A stretch of DNA of 64,000 nucleotides. Origin: Riptortus pedestris (lineage: Eukaryota > Arthropoda > Insecta > Hemiptera > Alydidae). The notes beneath the pieces were generated by a model that saw only the letters and a list, made by a program, of their open reading frames with translations, was not told the origin of the DNA and searched no databases. The translations under genes and the position numbers were made by a program. The stretch covers positions 69,115,501 through 69,179,500 of the forward strand of contig CM032228.1 of the NCBI GenBank assembly GCA_019009955.1. The letters are read 5' to 3'. This document shows, one piece after another, positions 12,450 through 23,212 of the stretch. How positions within the stretch are numbered: position 1 is the first letter of the stretch; each line of letters opens with the position of its first letter.

Positions 12450-12779
12450 AGCGCATGAACACACACGTGTAATTGTCAACTAATGCATGTAATTTGAAAT
12501 CTAGTTGATCATCACGTACTTAATTTGTAAGAATGTTAAATTTTGTCGTAAATTAGAACTTTGTTTAGGCATGAGAATATTTGGTTAATGTCTTCCGTCA
12601 ACAGTTCTTGTAACTTATAGGAGAAGCCTGATATCGTTTTCGGCATTCAGTCAGTCAAAAAATTGTAATTTTTTGAACAGAATATTAGGTACTTTAGTTT
12701 GAAATATGACGGTTCATGTTATGTTGGTTTCTTCTCAACGCGCGATGAAAAAATAAGGGGGCTTTACAGAACGCTGAAA
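12051..12779. other. AT-rich sequence with (TA)n at 12398-12446
   Basis: Apart from one TA microsatellite of about 24 repeats I see no feature. Confidence 0.45.
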
Positions 12780-12985
12780 ATAATAAAATATAAAAATCTT
12801 GGTAAATAATTCTAGAAAGTTATATTCACAATTGGCACAATTGGATAACATCCGATATTTGGAAATTTCTCTAAACCCTCCCCTCCCGAATGACCTGCAT
12901 TTTTAGTATGCATGAAAGGCTTACGTATGGGACTCAAACTAAAATTGCGGCCGCTAGAGCGGTAGCAGACAAGTATATATAGGAA
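12780..12985 (-). mobile_element. Family A fragment
   Basis: The core AAAATTGCGGCCGCTAGAGC and the flanking block with a C-rich AAACCCTCCCC text identify an internal minus-oriented piece without termini. The region 12986-13715 that follows contains nothing I recognise. Confidence 0.5.
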
Positions 12986-13716
12986 AATATACTAATACAG
13001 GCTAGCCTATATAACATCTAGAGTAATCGGGCAATACTCTGAATAGCCTAAGGTGATTCTTGTAACCACCTTGTTGAGCGAGTTTGGATCACTACATCAC
13101 TTGAAACAACTCCAAATTAGAGGAAAATAAAGTAGCACCTTTATTAAGAATATTTCAAAAATGAAATAAGGGTTCCTTATGGTACTGTTATACATAAAAT
13201 TCAAATTAAAAGTACGCATAAGCAGATTTTTGAAGAAAAAACAAAACAAAACCAAACTCTTGAATAAATGAGGGAACTAAGATGGCATGTGTGATACATC
13301 ATGGTACGATGTTATATTTACAGTTGTCGCAGGAGTTTTACACGACTATATAAATCTTTCCCCCTTTAGGCCCCAGACGCCCTAAAAAGGGAGAGAGTTC
13401 TTTAAGCGAAGAGCTTACACACTAAATAAAGAAGTTGAAGAGGAAGAGGAAGGAGGAAGGGTTGGCTCTCACCTTTTTACACAGATCAGGCAGCATATGC
13501 CCTCTGTAAATCATCTATGACAGCTCACTAACACTTGCCATACCTAGCCCTTGGGTACACATACAGCATGTGCTCTCTAATACACTTCCTCCATAGATGG
13601 CTACACAGATAAAACCCAAGGGATATTAGCTCAGATTACTGTCAGGGTGGGATTTCGATATGAACTATTCTTTGAAAGGCACCAACGCCTGTAAGATTTG
13701 ACATTTAAGCTGCCAG

Positions 13717-14626
13717 TTTTAGAAGATTTCCCATAAGGAAAATCAGCTGTTGAAGTCGTACGCATGACGCGATTTTTGAAAAATTCTCCGTTGATCCTAC
13801 TCAGGGTATGACGAAAATGAGATCCGATGGTCGCCATTTTTGTTTGTTCGTTACCAAACTCTATATTTAACCGTCTTATGTAAAAAGAAAGATGGGCATG
13901 GTTAATCGCTGAGATCGGACCAGTGGGAGGGAGGGAAATTCGAAATATCTACGTTACTATACGTCGGATCGAAAAATTGCATAGAATCATTATCATTGAC
14001 AATTAAATTTACTATAAAAACCGTAAAAAATAATTCTCTATCTTGAATATTAACCGAGATATTTGAATATTCCAGTTTTCAGGCCTCTGCAAGCCCCCAC
14101 TGCTACTCATGACACATATACAATGCTCTGTTATTTAAAATACCACTTTATTCGAAGCTTAAAAACCAAATATTATTTTCAAGAGACCATTATTATACGA
14201 GATACATGCAAATATGTTCTGGTCCCCCCCTCCTCACCCGTATTAAAGTTATTGGACTACTAAAATTTGATTGAGTGAGATAAAAATTATTCTGATTCCT
14301 TATAAATTGCAGTACTAGAAATAGTAAATAGTTTTCATCAAAATTAGTATGTTATATTCAGATGTATTTCAGTAATTGTTTTTCTTTTCAATGAAGAATA
14401 TTTCCATTTATCTGTTCAGCTCTGTGAGGTGGTAACCTGTTTTTTTACAATTCAGACGCTTTTCGTTGGGAGGTCATTAAAATTGACTGAATGATTTCTC
14501 ATTAACTTTGGCATTTATTCACATAATATTCACTGTGTTGATAAGTATTACGAGTATGTAGATTTATCTATTGTAGAACTTCACGTAAGAAATCAGCTTA
14601 GAATTCGCAGCCCCTGCGTGACAGAC
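13717..14626 (+). mobile_element. Family A copy, full span without (TA)n
   Basis: It runs from TTTTAGAAGATTTCCC to the hairpin CGCAGCCCCTGCG and TGACAGAC. All internal blocks are present in order. The TA microsatellite and part of the palindrome have been lost (about 13828), which gives a clean view of the element without the simple repeat. It carries the CAGACGCTTT variant block. Confidence 0.75.
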
Positions 14627-15335
14627 TTTTTTTTATATTCCTATCTAAATATCTTCCAGGGCTTTGGAAACTCCTATGTTCTATTAATAACTCTTAGAAC
14701 ACCCCTCATGGGCAATAGGAATTTATTTGGAATTAATAAATGAAATCCTTAAATCTAGCCTGGCTAAAAAAGGGTAGTAACCTCTAAATAACCATTTATA
14801 TTAGCCATGACAAGTTATATGGACGTCTTTATATAAAATATAAATTGTTTTATCTATGTATTTGCTTTTTTGGTGTCACGTAATTTGTAGCGATTTATAC
14901 TTTTCATGAAATAACCAAAGGGTAAAAATACTCCAAATTGTTGAATGTAATTCATCTTGATATTTATAGTTGCTGCTGGGTGGATCTCTTGTGGAAATTA
15001 AAATGTAAAAGTAAAAAGAACTAATTTAATAAAAACTATTAAAACAGAGAAATTTTTGAACGGAAAAAGAATGGTCAACAAAAAAAAGAAGCAAAAACAT
15101 AACACGAATAATGAACATTAGAGAAAAAAACAAACAACAGCATAAAATTAAATTCAAAAACAAAAATAAATAAAACTATGATGAGTATTAATTTGTAAGA
15201 AATAAATAAGAATTTATTTAAAAGATTCTAAAATCTTACTGAGGCATTCAGAAACACACACACGCGCGCGCACCCGAGCACAGACTCTCAACCACACACA
15301 CGGATGCTCCACATGGTAATAGAAAATGTAATTTT
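14627..15335. other. A-rich sequence, nothing recognised
   Basis: Long A-rich stretches (15030-15190) and a short (AC)n/(CG)n patch at 15255-15302. No gene signal. Confidence 0.4.
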
Positions 15336-15346
15336 GTATTACATTT

Positions 15347-15563
15347 ATTATTATTATTATTTATTAACGCCCACTTTTTGCAACTTACCCGTAGGCTAAT
15401 CGGGACGGGTTATCTACAGGTTACCACCCATTTCTAGCCAGGGTGGGATTTTAGGACGTTATTTAATGAATTTAGTCACTAAATAATTTCCTTTGCCCAA
15501 GTAAGAATCGAACTCGCCACTCTAGGTTTACCATGTGAGATAATGGTCAACGCTTTAACTCGT
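15347..15563 (-). mobile_element. tRNA-derived SINE, 5-prime truncated
   Basis: On the minus strand it contains the B-box-like GAGTTCGATTC, the shared body (CCACCCTGGCTAG, GGTGGTAACCTGTAG, CGTCCCGATTAGCC) and the tail AAAGTGGGCGTTAATAA followed by ATA repeats. The tRNA head is shortened. It is flanked by GTATTACATTT at 15336-15346 and again at 15564-15574, an 11-bp target duplication, as expected for LINE-driven retroposition. Confidence 0.8.
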
Positions 15564-15620
15564 GTATTACATTTGGTTTTAATTATAAATAGCAAGTTGA
15601 TAGTGGTCATATGATATGAC

Positions 15621-15806
15621 GTGTGGCTAATTGGGACGTTTTATGTACAGGCTACAACCCTTTTCAAGCCAGGGTGGGACTAAGGGTGTTATTTGATGAG
15701 TTCGCCGCTAAATAAATTCCTATTGCCCAGACGGGAATCAAACTTGCCACTCTAGGTTGGCGTGTGAGATTAAGGCCAACGATTAACACATGACTAACCT
15801 AAGGTA
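15621..15806 (-). mobile_element. tRNA-derived SINE, diverged
   Basis: Second minus-oriented copy, only about 60 bp from the previous one. Head (TTAGTCATGTGTTAA), B-box region and body are recognisable but diverged, and the 3-prime tail is missing. Confidence 0.7.
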
Positions 15807-16830
15807 TAATAAATATATTTTCGTAAACTTTTTGGTCAATATGGATGAGAAACGGAATGGTTCTTTTTTTTGATTCATTTATTCATTCTTTATTAGACTT
15901 TGTAGACTAGCCAGTGCTGGGGTTCATGGAGAATGTTCTAGAATACGAAATGATTCTGCCAACACATTTCTATTAATGTTTGGGCAGAAGAATTACACAG
16001 AATAATTAAGGTAACGTTTATGTAGTTATTGCTATATATCTTCAGGCTACACAAGCCTAATGTTTCTGATTTTAAAGAAAATAAAAAGGGATCATGAGGA
16101 CCACAAGAACATCAGCTCGGAATGGCTAAGTCCTTGAATATGTATCAATGTAGAAATGTGTATGTGTGTAGATATCTTAGGAATAAAAGTATCAGGAATA
16201 GTGTGGAGATATCAACTAGCGGATAAATGTGTTAGAGTAATAAACAGTATCCTGCATATGCGTACTAATTATAACAATTATGTTAATTACAACAATAATA
16301 TGCCTCCTCTAGTCTAATTCCACTGGCGTGGTGAGAATTAACTATCACAGGATATCTAAGTATTAACAGAAAGAGAGAGGAAATGCAACTATTCATTTTT
16401 ACGTTTCGATGGAAATCCACTGCATTTTAGGAAACGCTCTATAAATTATGGACATAAAAGAATGTTTCCTCTACCTTTCTGAATAATATCAACTAAAGCC
16501 ATAAGGAAAAATCGCTCTTTATAGAAAAAAGAGTTGCACTAGAGGAAGAAGTTGTTATGAGCTATCCTTTTTAGTATGCATAGACTAACTAATGAAAGGC
16601 TTATCTGGTGTGCGATTCTTAAACCACGAATATATATACTTTCAGGAAGACCTTCTGTTTCTTAAATCCATTCTTATCAAATCGTAGTCCGTATCCAGCG
16701 GTTTATAGGGGAAATGCATAGTACATACAACGAAATAGTAGTCTGGCAAGCCCAATTCTTTGTTTGCCAGAATTAAACAGATGGACTTCAGATGCTGAAC
16801 AATAGTGTCTAAACGTGAGTTAAAGGGATG
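15807..16830. other. Non-repetitive sequence, nothing recognised
   Basis: The 69-codon minus frame at 16642-16851 has no motif I know, and its 5-prime end runs into the minisatellite. Confidence 0.35.
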
Positions 16831-17303
16831 GGAGTGGTATAGATTATGCAATAGTAAAGAAGATTAGAAGTATAGTATTAGACAGTGAGATGGTAGTAGG
16901 ATAGAATGTGCAATAGTAATGGAGATTAGAAGCATTAGAAAGTGAGATGGGAGTGGGATAGATTATGCAATAGTAAAGGAGATTAGATGTATAGTATTAG
17001 ACAGTGAGATGGTAGTCGGATAGAATGTGCAATAGTAATGGAGATTAGAAGCATTAGAAAGTGAGATGGGAGTGGGATAGATTATGCAATAGTAAAGGAG
17101 ATAAGAAGTATAGTATTAGACAGCGAGATGGTAGTGGGATAGAATGTGCAATAGTAAAGGAGATTAGATGTATAGTATTAGATAGTGAGATGGGAGTGGG
17201 ATAGAATGTGCAATAGTAAAGGAGATTAGATGTATAGTATTAGATAGTGAGATGGTAGTCGGATAGAATGTGCAATAGTAAAGGAGATTAGATGTATAGC
17301 ATT
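16825..17303 (+). repeat. 57/62-bp minisatellite, left part
   Basis: The anchor TGCAATAG occurs at 16847, 16909, 16966, 17028, 17085, 17147, 17209 and 17271. Spacings are 62, 57, 62, 57, 62, 62 and 62. The 5-bp difference is the presence or absence of a GTATA-type block. The first five anchors form a 119-bp dimer, later ones a 62-bp monomer. Confidence 0.9.
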
Positions 17304-17620
17304 AAGCCTAGTCCACACTAGTAGACTTGTTGCGCGATTTTGGTCTCTGAGACGTCTCTACGTAGACAGGTCTATAGACCGACTTCCGTCTATGGGCTTG
17401 TTGCAAGACCAAAAATCGCAGGTCTATAGTCTCCCGATTGGAATGGGAGACTTAATGCAACTTAGACATATTGCGCAACATTTTGTCAGTGTGGACGTAC
17501 TCAGCGCCTAGAGACTAGGCATCTTCACTCTGTTTCTAGCTGCCGAGAGGTGTGGTTCGGCTGTTTATTCAATTTTTCGTGTTCTAGTTACTTTGAAACA
17601 TGTGGCCTAATGAATAAGTA

Positions 17621-17822
17621 ATGAGTCTTATTGAAGATTACCAAGTATCTTATTGTTTGTGGGATGTAACGAGTCTTCATTATAAAAACCGGGTAAAAAA
17701 AAAAAGCGGCCCTCGAATCTCTGGCTGCAAAGTACAATGTGACAGTGTCGGATGTAGAAAAGATAATTCATAATTTAAAAACATCATTAAACCGGTAGCG
17801 AAAAAAAATTACTTCGACGTGA
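17621..17822 (+). pseudogene. MADF-domain (Harbinger accessory) protein, decayed
   Basis: From the ATG at 17621 the frame reads MSLIEDYQVSYC, LWDVTSLHYKNR and VKKK. After a one-base shift in an 11-A run it continues KAALESLAAKYNVTV, then SDVEKIIHNLKTSLNR, a TAG, and RKKITST. This matches MADF in order: hydrophobic start, 'LWD...Y.nR..k..A...ia...g.sv.evk.ki.nLr..y.re'. MADF and Myb-like proteins are the DNA-binding second protein of animal Harbinger elements and act with the transposase on the element ends. A frameshift and at least one stop make this copy dead. A host MADF gene is unlikely given the transposon ends on both sides. Confidence 0.7.
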
Positions 17823-18124
17823 ATGAGTCTCCAATTACAAGGACGCAGTGTGACTGCCAGTCGAAGAGAAGCTGGGATGGTTTCCCTAAACTTTGTATCT
17901 TGCTTCATTATTATTCTTCCAACCATCAGAAGCAAGTCTTCAAAATCAGAAGTCGACAGCAGGGTAACATTTTGAAAACCCATGTCGTCTTCCAATCTTA
18001 ATTTACTTATTAGAGCTTTAGCGAATCTAGGCCCTTCTGTAAGTACTTCGCGCGTCCACCAACGTTTACGTTTTCTTATTCTTTCACTTATAATTACCAC
18101 TAAGCAGGAACTCATTCCATACAA
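17820..18124 (-). pseudogene. Harbinger transposase (HARBI1/ALP1-like) N-terminus, truncated
   Basis: The minus-strand frame starts at an ATG at 18124. It contains RKRWWTREVLTEGPR and later DTKFRETIPASLRLAVTLR. These are the N-terminal hallmarks of HARBI1-like nucleases: a basic '(R/K)RWW.R' start, then 'F..LL..V...I.k.dT.fR..I....RLA.TLRfLatGdS'. After LAVTLR a one-base shift gives the expected continuation (VIGDSFTSK, stop). The DDE catalytic region would follow but is deleted, so no nuclease can be made. The protein would cleave the element ends in the nucleus. The facing MADF remnant (17621-17822) meets it at its 3-prime side. I recognise the family from the motif pattern; no search was run. 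Confidence 0.8.
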
Positions 18125-18272
18125 AACAATGTCCTCCTTGGCGGACTGTGAACATGAGACTGAGAAATTTACATCGTATTGTGGACACTAGACGAGACAA
18201 TGAACGGTGTCTCTTGACAGTTTATAGACCGTGTCTTGAAACCGTCTCTAGACAAATCGCGCAACATGGTCT

Positions 18273-18650
18273 GGATGGGAATAGGATAGATTATGCAAAA
18301 AATAGTAAAGGAGATTAGAAGCATTAGATAGGGAGACGTGAGCGGGTTAGAATATGCATTAGTAAATGAGATTAGAAGTATAGCATTAGATAGTGAGACG
18401 TAAGCGGGTTAGAATGTGCATTAGTAAAGGAGAGTAGAAGTATAGCATTAGATAGTGATATAGAATGTACATTAGTAAAGGAGATTAGGAATATTAGACA
18501 GTGAGATGGGAGTGGGATAGAATGTGCAATAGTAAAGTAGATTATAAGCATTAGATATTGAGACAGAAGAGGCATAGAACACGCAATCCTAAATGAGATT
18601 ATAAGCATTAGTTGGTGAGATGTGGGAGCGATAGAAAAGGAAAATAATAG
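18273..18650 (+). repeat. 57/62-bp minisatellite, right part
   Basis: It continues the same units after the Harbinger element (GGGATAGAATGTGCAATAG, AGGAGATTAGAAG, GCATTAGATAG) but with more substitutions and spacing changes than the left part. The 78-codon minus-strand frame at 18372-18608 is just the open strand of this repeat. Confidence 0.85.
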
Positions 18651-19094
18651 AAGGCGGTCAGAGGAGAGAAGCTAATTATTATTGGTTGACGTCAGTTTGG
18701 AGGATGTCCAATCGGGCTAAACCGAATACAAATGTCTCTTATCTTCTGCCAAACTGTTTCCTTGAATCCTTAATTACTTCAGCTAGATTAATACAATGTA
18801 TAATACGAGTGAGGGTGGCACTCGCACAATAGACCTGAATTCTAAAACCATACGTCCATTGACTCCAGGCTTGGTCATTATAGATGACTCCTCGGGACGG
18901 TTCTTCATTCTTAATGTGCTGTTTGTACGGAAGCTCTTGTACGGTCTGCTGAATTCGTATCAGAAGAATCCGAGCAAAACAAGTTGCATTCTTTCATGAA
19001 GCACGCCCCACTGGGAGGTCTCCTGGCAGGAAAGGGATAGCAACGGCTTCCATGGACTTAGCTGTTTTTGGAGGACGCGTCTGTAAACTGAAAA
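18651..19094. other. Non-repetitive sequence, nothing recognised
   Basis: A 67-codon plus frame at 18796-18999 has no known motif. Base composition is less AT-rich than average. Confidence 0.35.
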
Positions 19095-19212
19095 GTCTCT
19101 CACGCAGGGGGCTGCGTTAACTAAGCAGATTTTCCATGTGTATGTGCATTTACCGAAAAACGCGAAAGTTCAATGAGTTCAACATGGCATTTGCAATAAG
19201 ATTTGTTCTATA

Positions 19213-20144
19213 TAGGGCTAGGATTTTCATGTAATTAAAAATGCCAAATATGTAAATATAAAGATGTATTGATTTTGATACAAATATGTAAATAATTATG
19301 TAAAATTAGTGAAATATGTAAACAGTGAATAACCTTCTAAAACAGTTTGTACTCTCATTTTTTTATTACAATACAAAAACGGTTTTATTTTAAACATAAA
19401 AATACAAAAAAAAAACTTTTTAATCACTGTAAGGAAAACAGTTTGAGACTAAATGCATTTTCAAATTTTCAAACGTAAAACTACGTCAATTGGGCCTTAG
19501 TATCGACTTGAATCTGCTGAATGAGCGTTCGACGTCAACTGATGTAACTGGAGCGTTTCGGAAAGCGGCTATTTCAGACTAGCCACTGAATGTTTCGTTT
19601 GGAAACTCACGAAGATATTTTAAAACTCGTTATTTGTTTTTCCTTGCGACTTTCCCCATTTCGACAAAAATGAAAATTGAATTAATCACAAAATATAATT
19701 TTCAAATCGTGTTTGACAAGAGTGGCACGCACTTTACCACTCACAAATAAACACTAATTATGAAATAGGTTTGGTTTTGTTTATTCAGAGCCAAAACCAA
19801 GGGAGATGGAATCTCAGAATTGTTTTGTAGGGTTTGGTTCTAAGAAGCAATCAACAGTGGCAATAGAAGGGCCAATTCTTGTGAACAAATTTTCTTCATG
19901 CACTCGTTATTCAGTTTTGTTGTAAAGAAATAGAAAAATTTAAAAATTAACAAATATGGAGTAAAATGTGTAAAAATTCCCAAACTATGTAAGAAATATG
20001 TCAATTTAGTCAAATATGTAATAATATGTAAAATTAAATTGGCTTAATTTGATCCCAATTGCGTTAAAACATATACTATGAGTTGATATAAGGTGATATC
20101 GAAGTCAGTAGCAAATATGTATTTACATAGGAATCCTAGCCCTC
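19213..20144. mobile_element. hAT DNA transposon, 932 bp, with 8-bp TSD
   Basis: The termini TAGGGCTAGGATT (left) and GAGGGCTAGGATT (right, reverse-complemented) are inverted repeats that continue as ATGTAA after a three-base mismatch. GTTCTATA is duplicated perfectly at 19205-19212 and 20145-20152, the 8-bp duplication of hAT elements. Both subterminal regions repeat the word ATATGTAA many times, plausibly transposase binding sites. A transposase C-terminal remnant lies on the minus strand inside (19420-19631), so this is a deleted derivative of an autonomous element. Confidence 0.88.
19420..19631 (-). pseudogene. hAT transposase C-terminal dimerisation region, decayed
   Basis: The minus frame reads LKYLREFPNETFSG, stop, SEIAAFRNAP, VTSVDVERSFSRFKSILRPN, stop, RSFTFENLKMHLVSNC, FPYSD and the final TAA at 19420-19422. 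The string 'sv.vERsFS..k.iL..nR.sf..eNLk.hL' is the conserved hAT C-terminal dimerisation domain, normally the last ~80 residues of the transposase. Two in-frame stops show decay. The first follows SG and the second replaces the residue before the R of 'NR'. The N-terminal BED finger and catalytic core are missing, matching the 932-bp length of the host element. Confidence 0.85.
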
Positions 20145-20274
20145 GTTCTATACAATATTTCGATCCGACGCATAATAACGAAGATATTAAGATTTTATCG
20201 CAATTCCCCTTACAAAACATCCCCTCCCACTGTTCGGATATCAGCCGTTAACTGAACTTAATATTTAGTATTAC

Positions 20275-20278
<4 letters not shown>

Positions 20279-20344
<66 letters not shown>
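20279..20344. repeat. (TA)n at a head-to-head family A junction
   Basis: About 32 TA repeats join the minus copy on the left to the plus copy on the right. The two copies appear fused through their internal microsatellites or 5-prime ends. Confidence 0.85.
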
Positions 20345-20346
<2 letters not shown>

Positions 20347-20452
20347 GGGGGGAAATCAGCTACTGAGGTCGTTATCATGACGCGATTTTCAAAACATTTT
20401 TCAAAAGTCTGTTGATCATACCCAGGAGATGACGGAAATGAGGCCCTTAAAG

Positions 20453-20506
<54 letters not shown>

Positions 20507-20919
20507 TAGTCTGTTTACACTCTAGTGGTCGCAATTATTCTTTGATCACTACCAAACTCGATATTTAAACGTTTTTTGTAAAACTAAAGTTCGAGTTCGT
20601 TAATGGTTGAAATCCAACACGTGGGGGGGGGTTGTTAATATTTCGGTAGTACGCGTCTGATTGAAAAATAATATAGAACCAATCTTATTGCGAATGTAAT
20701 GTGCTATTCATATTTTTATGTATATTTTTTCACTATATTGGTTATTAACCGAGGTATCTGCATTTTTTAGTGTTCAGCCTTCAATTAACTTCCACTCCAA
20801 CTCATGTCAAATTAACAATAAGCTGTTTATTTTCATTGCACTTTTATGTTAAGAGATAAATGTAAATGCCTGCCGCACGTGTGATATCTTGCTAGTTAAC
20901 GCAGCCCCTGCGTGACAGA
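20345..20919 (+). mobile_element. Family A copy, 5-prime end trimmed
   Basis: It starts at GGGGAAATCAGCTACTGAGG, lacking the first ~14 bases. A (TA)~21 tract lies at about 20457-20498, and it ends with the intact hairpin ACGCAGCCCCTGCGT and GACAG. Confidence 0.7.
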
Positions 20920-21117
20920 ATTTTATCAATTACATTTGTTAGAGTTGTATGGCTTCGCAGTGCATAATTATCATCTAAACATTTCATAAATTCTGATTAC
21001 TCTCATAATTTCCCATAAAGTCCGGAAATCAGTCCTTAAAGTGGACATTCTACTCCCGTTACCAACCGGCGGATGATTAAGCTTTAAACCAGTTGATATT
21101 TGCCATGAGAATAACTT

Positions 21118-21266
21118 ATTAGCAGATTTCTCTTAAGGAAAATCAGCTATTGAGGTTGTACTCATGACGGAATTTTCGAAATATTTCTTGAAATGTCCAT
21201 CGATCCTACCTAGTAGATGACGAAAATGAGGTCCGTTCAAAACTGTATATATATATATATATATAG

Positions 21267-21313
<47 letters not shown>

Positions 21314-21701
21314 TCTGTTACCGCTCTAGCGGTCGCAATTTTTGATTGATCGTTACCTTTTAGTCGTTTTATGTAAAAACAAAGATCAAGTTCGTTATCG
21401 GCTGAAATCGGACCAGTGGGAGGTTTAGAGGGGAGGATTTTCGAAAATTCGATATATCCCCGTTACTATACGTCGGATCGAAAAATATTACAGAATCAAT
21501 CTTATTGCAAATTAAATTTACTATAAATATTGTTCTATACATTTATTCTTTATCTTGAATATTAATTGAGATATTTGCATTCGTCCCTCGTGAGTAGGTT
21601 TAGAGGTATTTTACTACTACAGCTATTATTAGACCGATTTCTCTATTGTATAACTTCACGTGGGAAATCTGCTTAGTTTACGCAGCCCCTGCGTGACGGA
21701 C
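21118..21701 (+). mobile_element. Family A copy, intact ends
   Basis: It starts TTAGCAGATTTCTCTTAAGG, has two TA tracts (21247-21310) at the fixed site, the CCGCTCTAGCGG palindrome next to them, and the terminal hairpin plus GACGGAC and eight T. An internal segment before the 3-prime end is shortened (21600-21650). Confidence 0.8.
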
Positions 21702-22286
21702 TTTTTTTTAATCTGTGGAAGGATGTTAAAGAAATCATGGGCCAGCAGGTGTATCCTTTCCGCAAAAACCAACCAAGAGTAGCGCAACGGTTACACTCCC
21801 ACGACACTAAGTATTTCCTTGTGCTAAAAAAAAAAAAAAGTTCCAAATGTTGTAAAATACAACTTCACATGGAAACTGATGAGTTTCAAAGTAGAACAAC
21901 TCCATTTCCCTAATTAGGTTAATTTCTTAATTGGTTCGTGTCATTACAGAACTAGGCAATTAGTGTGAAAAGAAAGCTCGTGGTTATTCCCAATTATTTC
22001 CTGCTCGTCGCTTCCTCTTGGCACCATCTCTTCCTCCCACAATAGACCGCTAAATGTTAGCTATTAGCCATGGCTGGCCTTGGACTTTGAAAACGGTGGA
22101 ATATCTATATTTCATGTAGAGATCTTCTTAAAACCAACTGTGAAACTGAATCCCTTCCACATATACTGCCGTCATTACTTAATTTTGGAAGCAAATCAGC
22201 TAATAGAAATGTAAATATATAACAGCTTATTGTTAATATGGCATGAATAGGAGTTGGGGGTTTACTGAAAGGCGAAAACTGAAAAA
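21702..22286. other. Non-repetitive sequence, nothing recognised
   Basis: The 69-codon minus frame 22105-22314 runs into the next family A copy and has no motif. Confidence 0.35.
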
Positions 22287-22822
22287 GTGCGTCTCTCAGG
22301 GGCTGCGTAAACAAAGCAGATTTCCCTCGTGATGTTTAACAATAGATAAAACTACATACTGGTAACACAATAGCACCGTGAATATTAAGTGAATAAATAC
22401 AAACGATAATAAGAAACCTCCAGACGGGAGAAGCACCTATAACTTAAACAAACAGGTGTGCCAATTTCTCACCAGAAAGAAAAACAATTACTGAAATATA
22501 TCAGAATCGAATATCTTAATTTTATTGAAAACTATTTACTATATCTAGTACTGTAATTTGTAATGGATCAGAATAATTTTGATCTCAATCAATCAAATTT
22601 TAATAGTCCAAGAACTTAAGAAGGGGGGGGGGTCACCATAACATATTGGCATTTATCTCGTGTAATAAAGGTGTCTTCAGTAACAATTTATCGTATTTAA
22701 GCTGTGAATAATGTGGTTTATTATATAACAGAGTATTGTTTATTTAACATGATTAGAAGTGGGGGTTTGCAGAAAGCTTAAAACTGAAAAATGCAAATAT
22801 CTTGGTTAATATTCAAGATAGA

Positions 22823-22882
<60 letters not shown>

Positions 22883-23212
22883 AAATTTATAGTACATTTA
22901 ATTTCAAATAAGATTGGTTCTATACAATTTTTGATCCGACGTATATAACGGAGATATTTCGAATTTTAAAAAATACCCCTTCTAAACAATCCTCCGGCTG
23001 ATCCGATTTCAGCCATTAACGAACTTGATCTGTCTTTTTGCATAAAACGTTTAAATATCGAGTTTGGTAACGACCAAACAAAAATTGCGATCGCTAGAGC
23101 GTTAACAGACAAATATATATAATACTAAACGGACCTCATTTTCATCATCTCCTGGGTAGGTTCGATGGACATTTGAAGAAAATTTTCGAAAATCATGATT
23201 ACGACCTCAATA
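22287..23212 (-). mobile_element. Family A copy, 5-prime hairpin missing
   Basis: On the plus strand it begins GTGCGTCTCTCAGGGGCTGC and runs through all blocks, with (TA)~27 at about 22826-22879. It stops after ACGACCTCAATA without the GATTTCCCTTAAGG end. The CCAGACGGGAGAAGCACC block is shared with 44108-44662, which places these two in one subfamily. Confidence 0.7.

Larger units (their letters stand above)
17304..18272. mobile_element. Internally deleted Harbinger-type DNA transposon
   Basis: The element splits the minisatellite. The left end reads AGCCTAGTCCACACTAG and then TTGTTGCGCGATTTT. The right end, reverse-complemented, reads CAGACCATGTTGCGCGATTT, so TGTTGCGCGATTT is a shared inverted core about 25 bp inside. 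The outermost bases of the right end no longer match the left, and no clean 3-bp duplication remains, though the left junction is cattA. Inside are remnants of the two genes typical of the superfamily, a MADF protein (17621-17822, plus) and a transposase (17820-18124, minus). They now collide tail to tail, so the middle has been deleted. The first ~190 bp can themselves fold back, since GTCCACACT at 17311 pairs with AGTGTGGAC near 17490. Confidence 0.7.
19095..20278 (-). mobile_element. Family A copy split by a hAT element
   Basis: On the plus strand it begins GTCTCTCACGCAGG with the hairpin, loses part of its interior, and is interrupted at GGTTCTATA by the hAT insertion 19213-20144. It resumes at CAATATTTCGATCCGACG and runs to the (TA)n at 20279. 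Removing the hAT and one 8-bp duplication restores the family text exactly at the junction. Confidence 0.75.
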
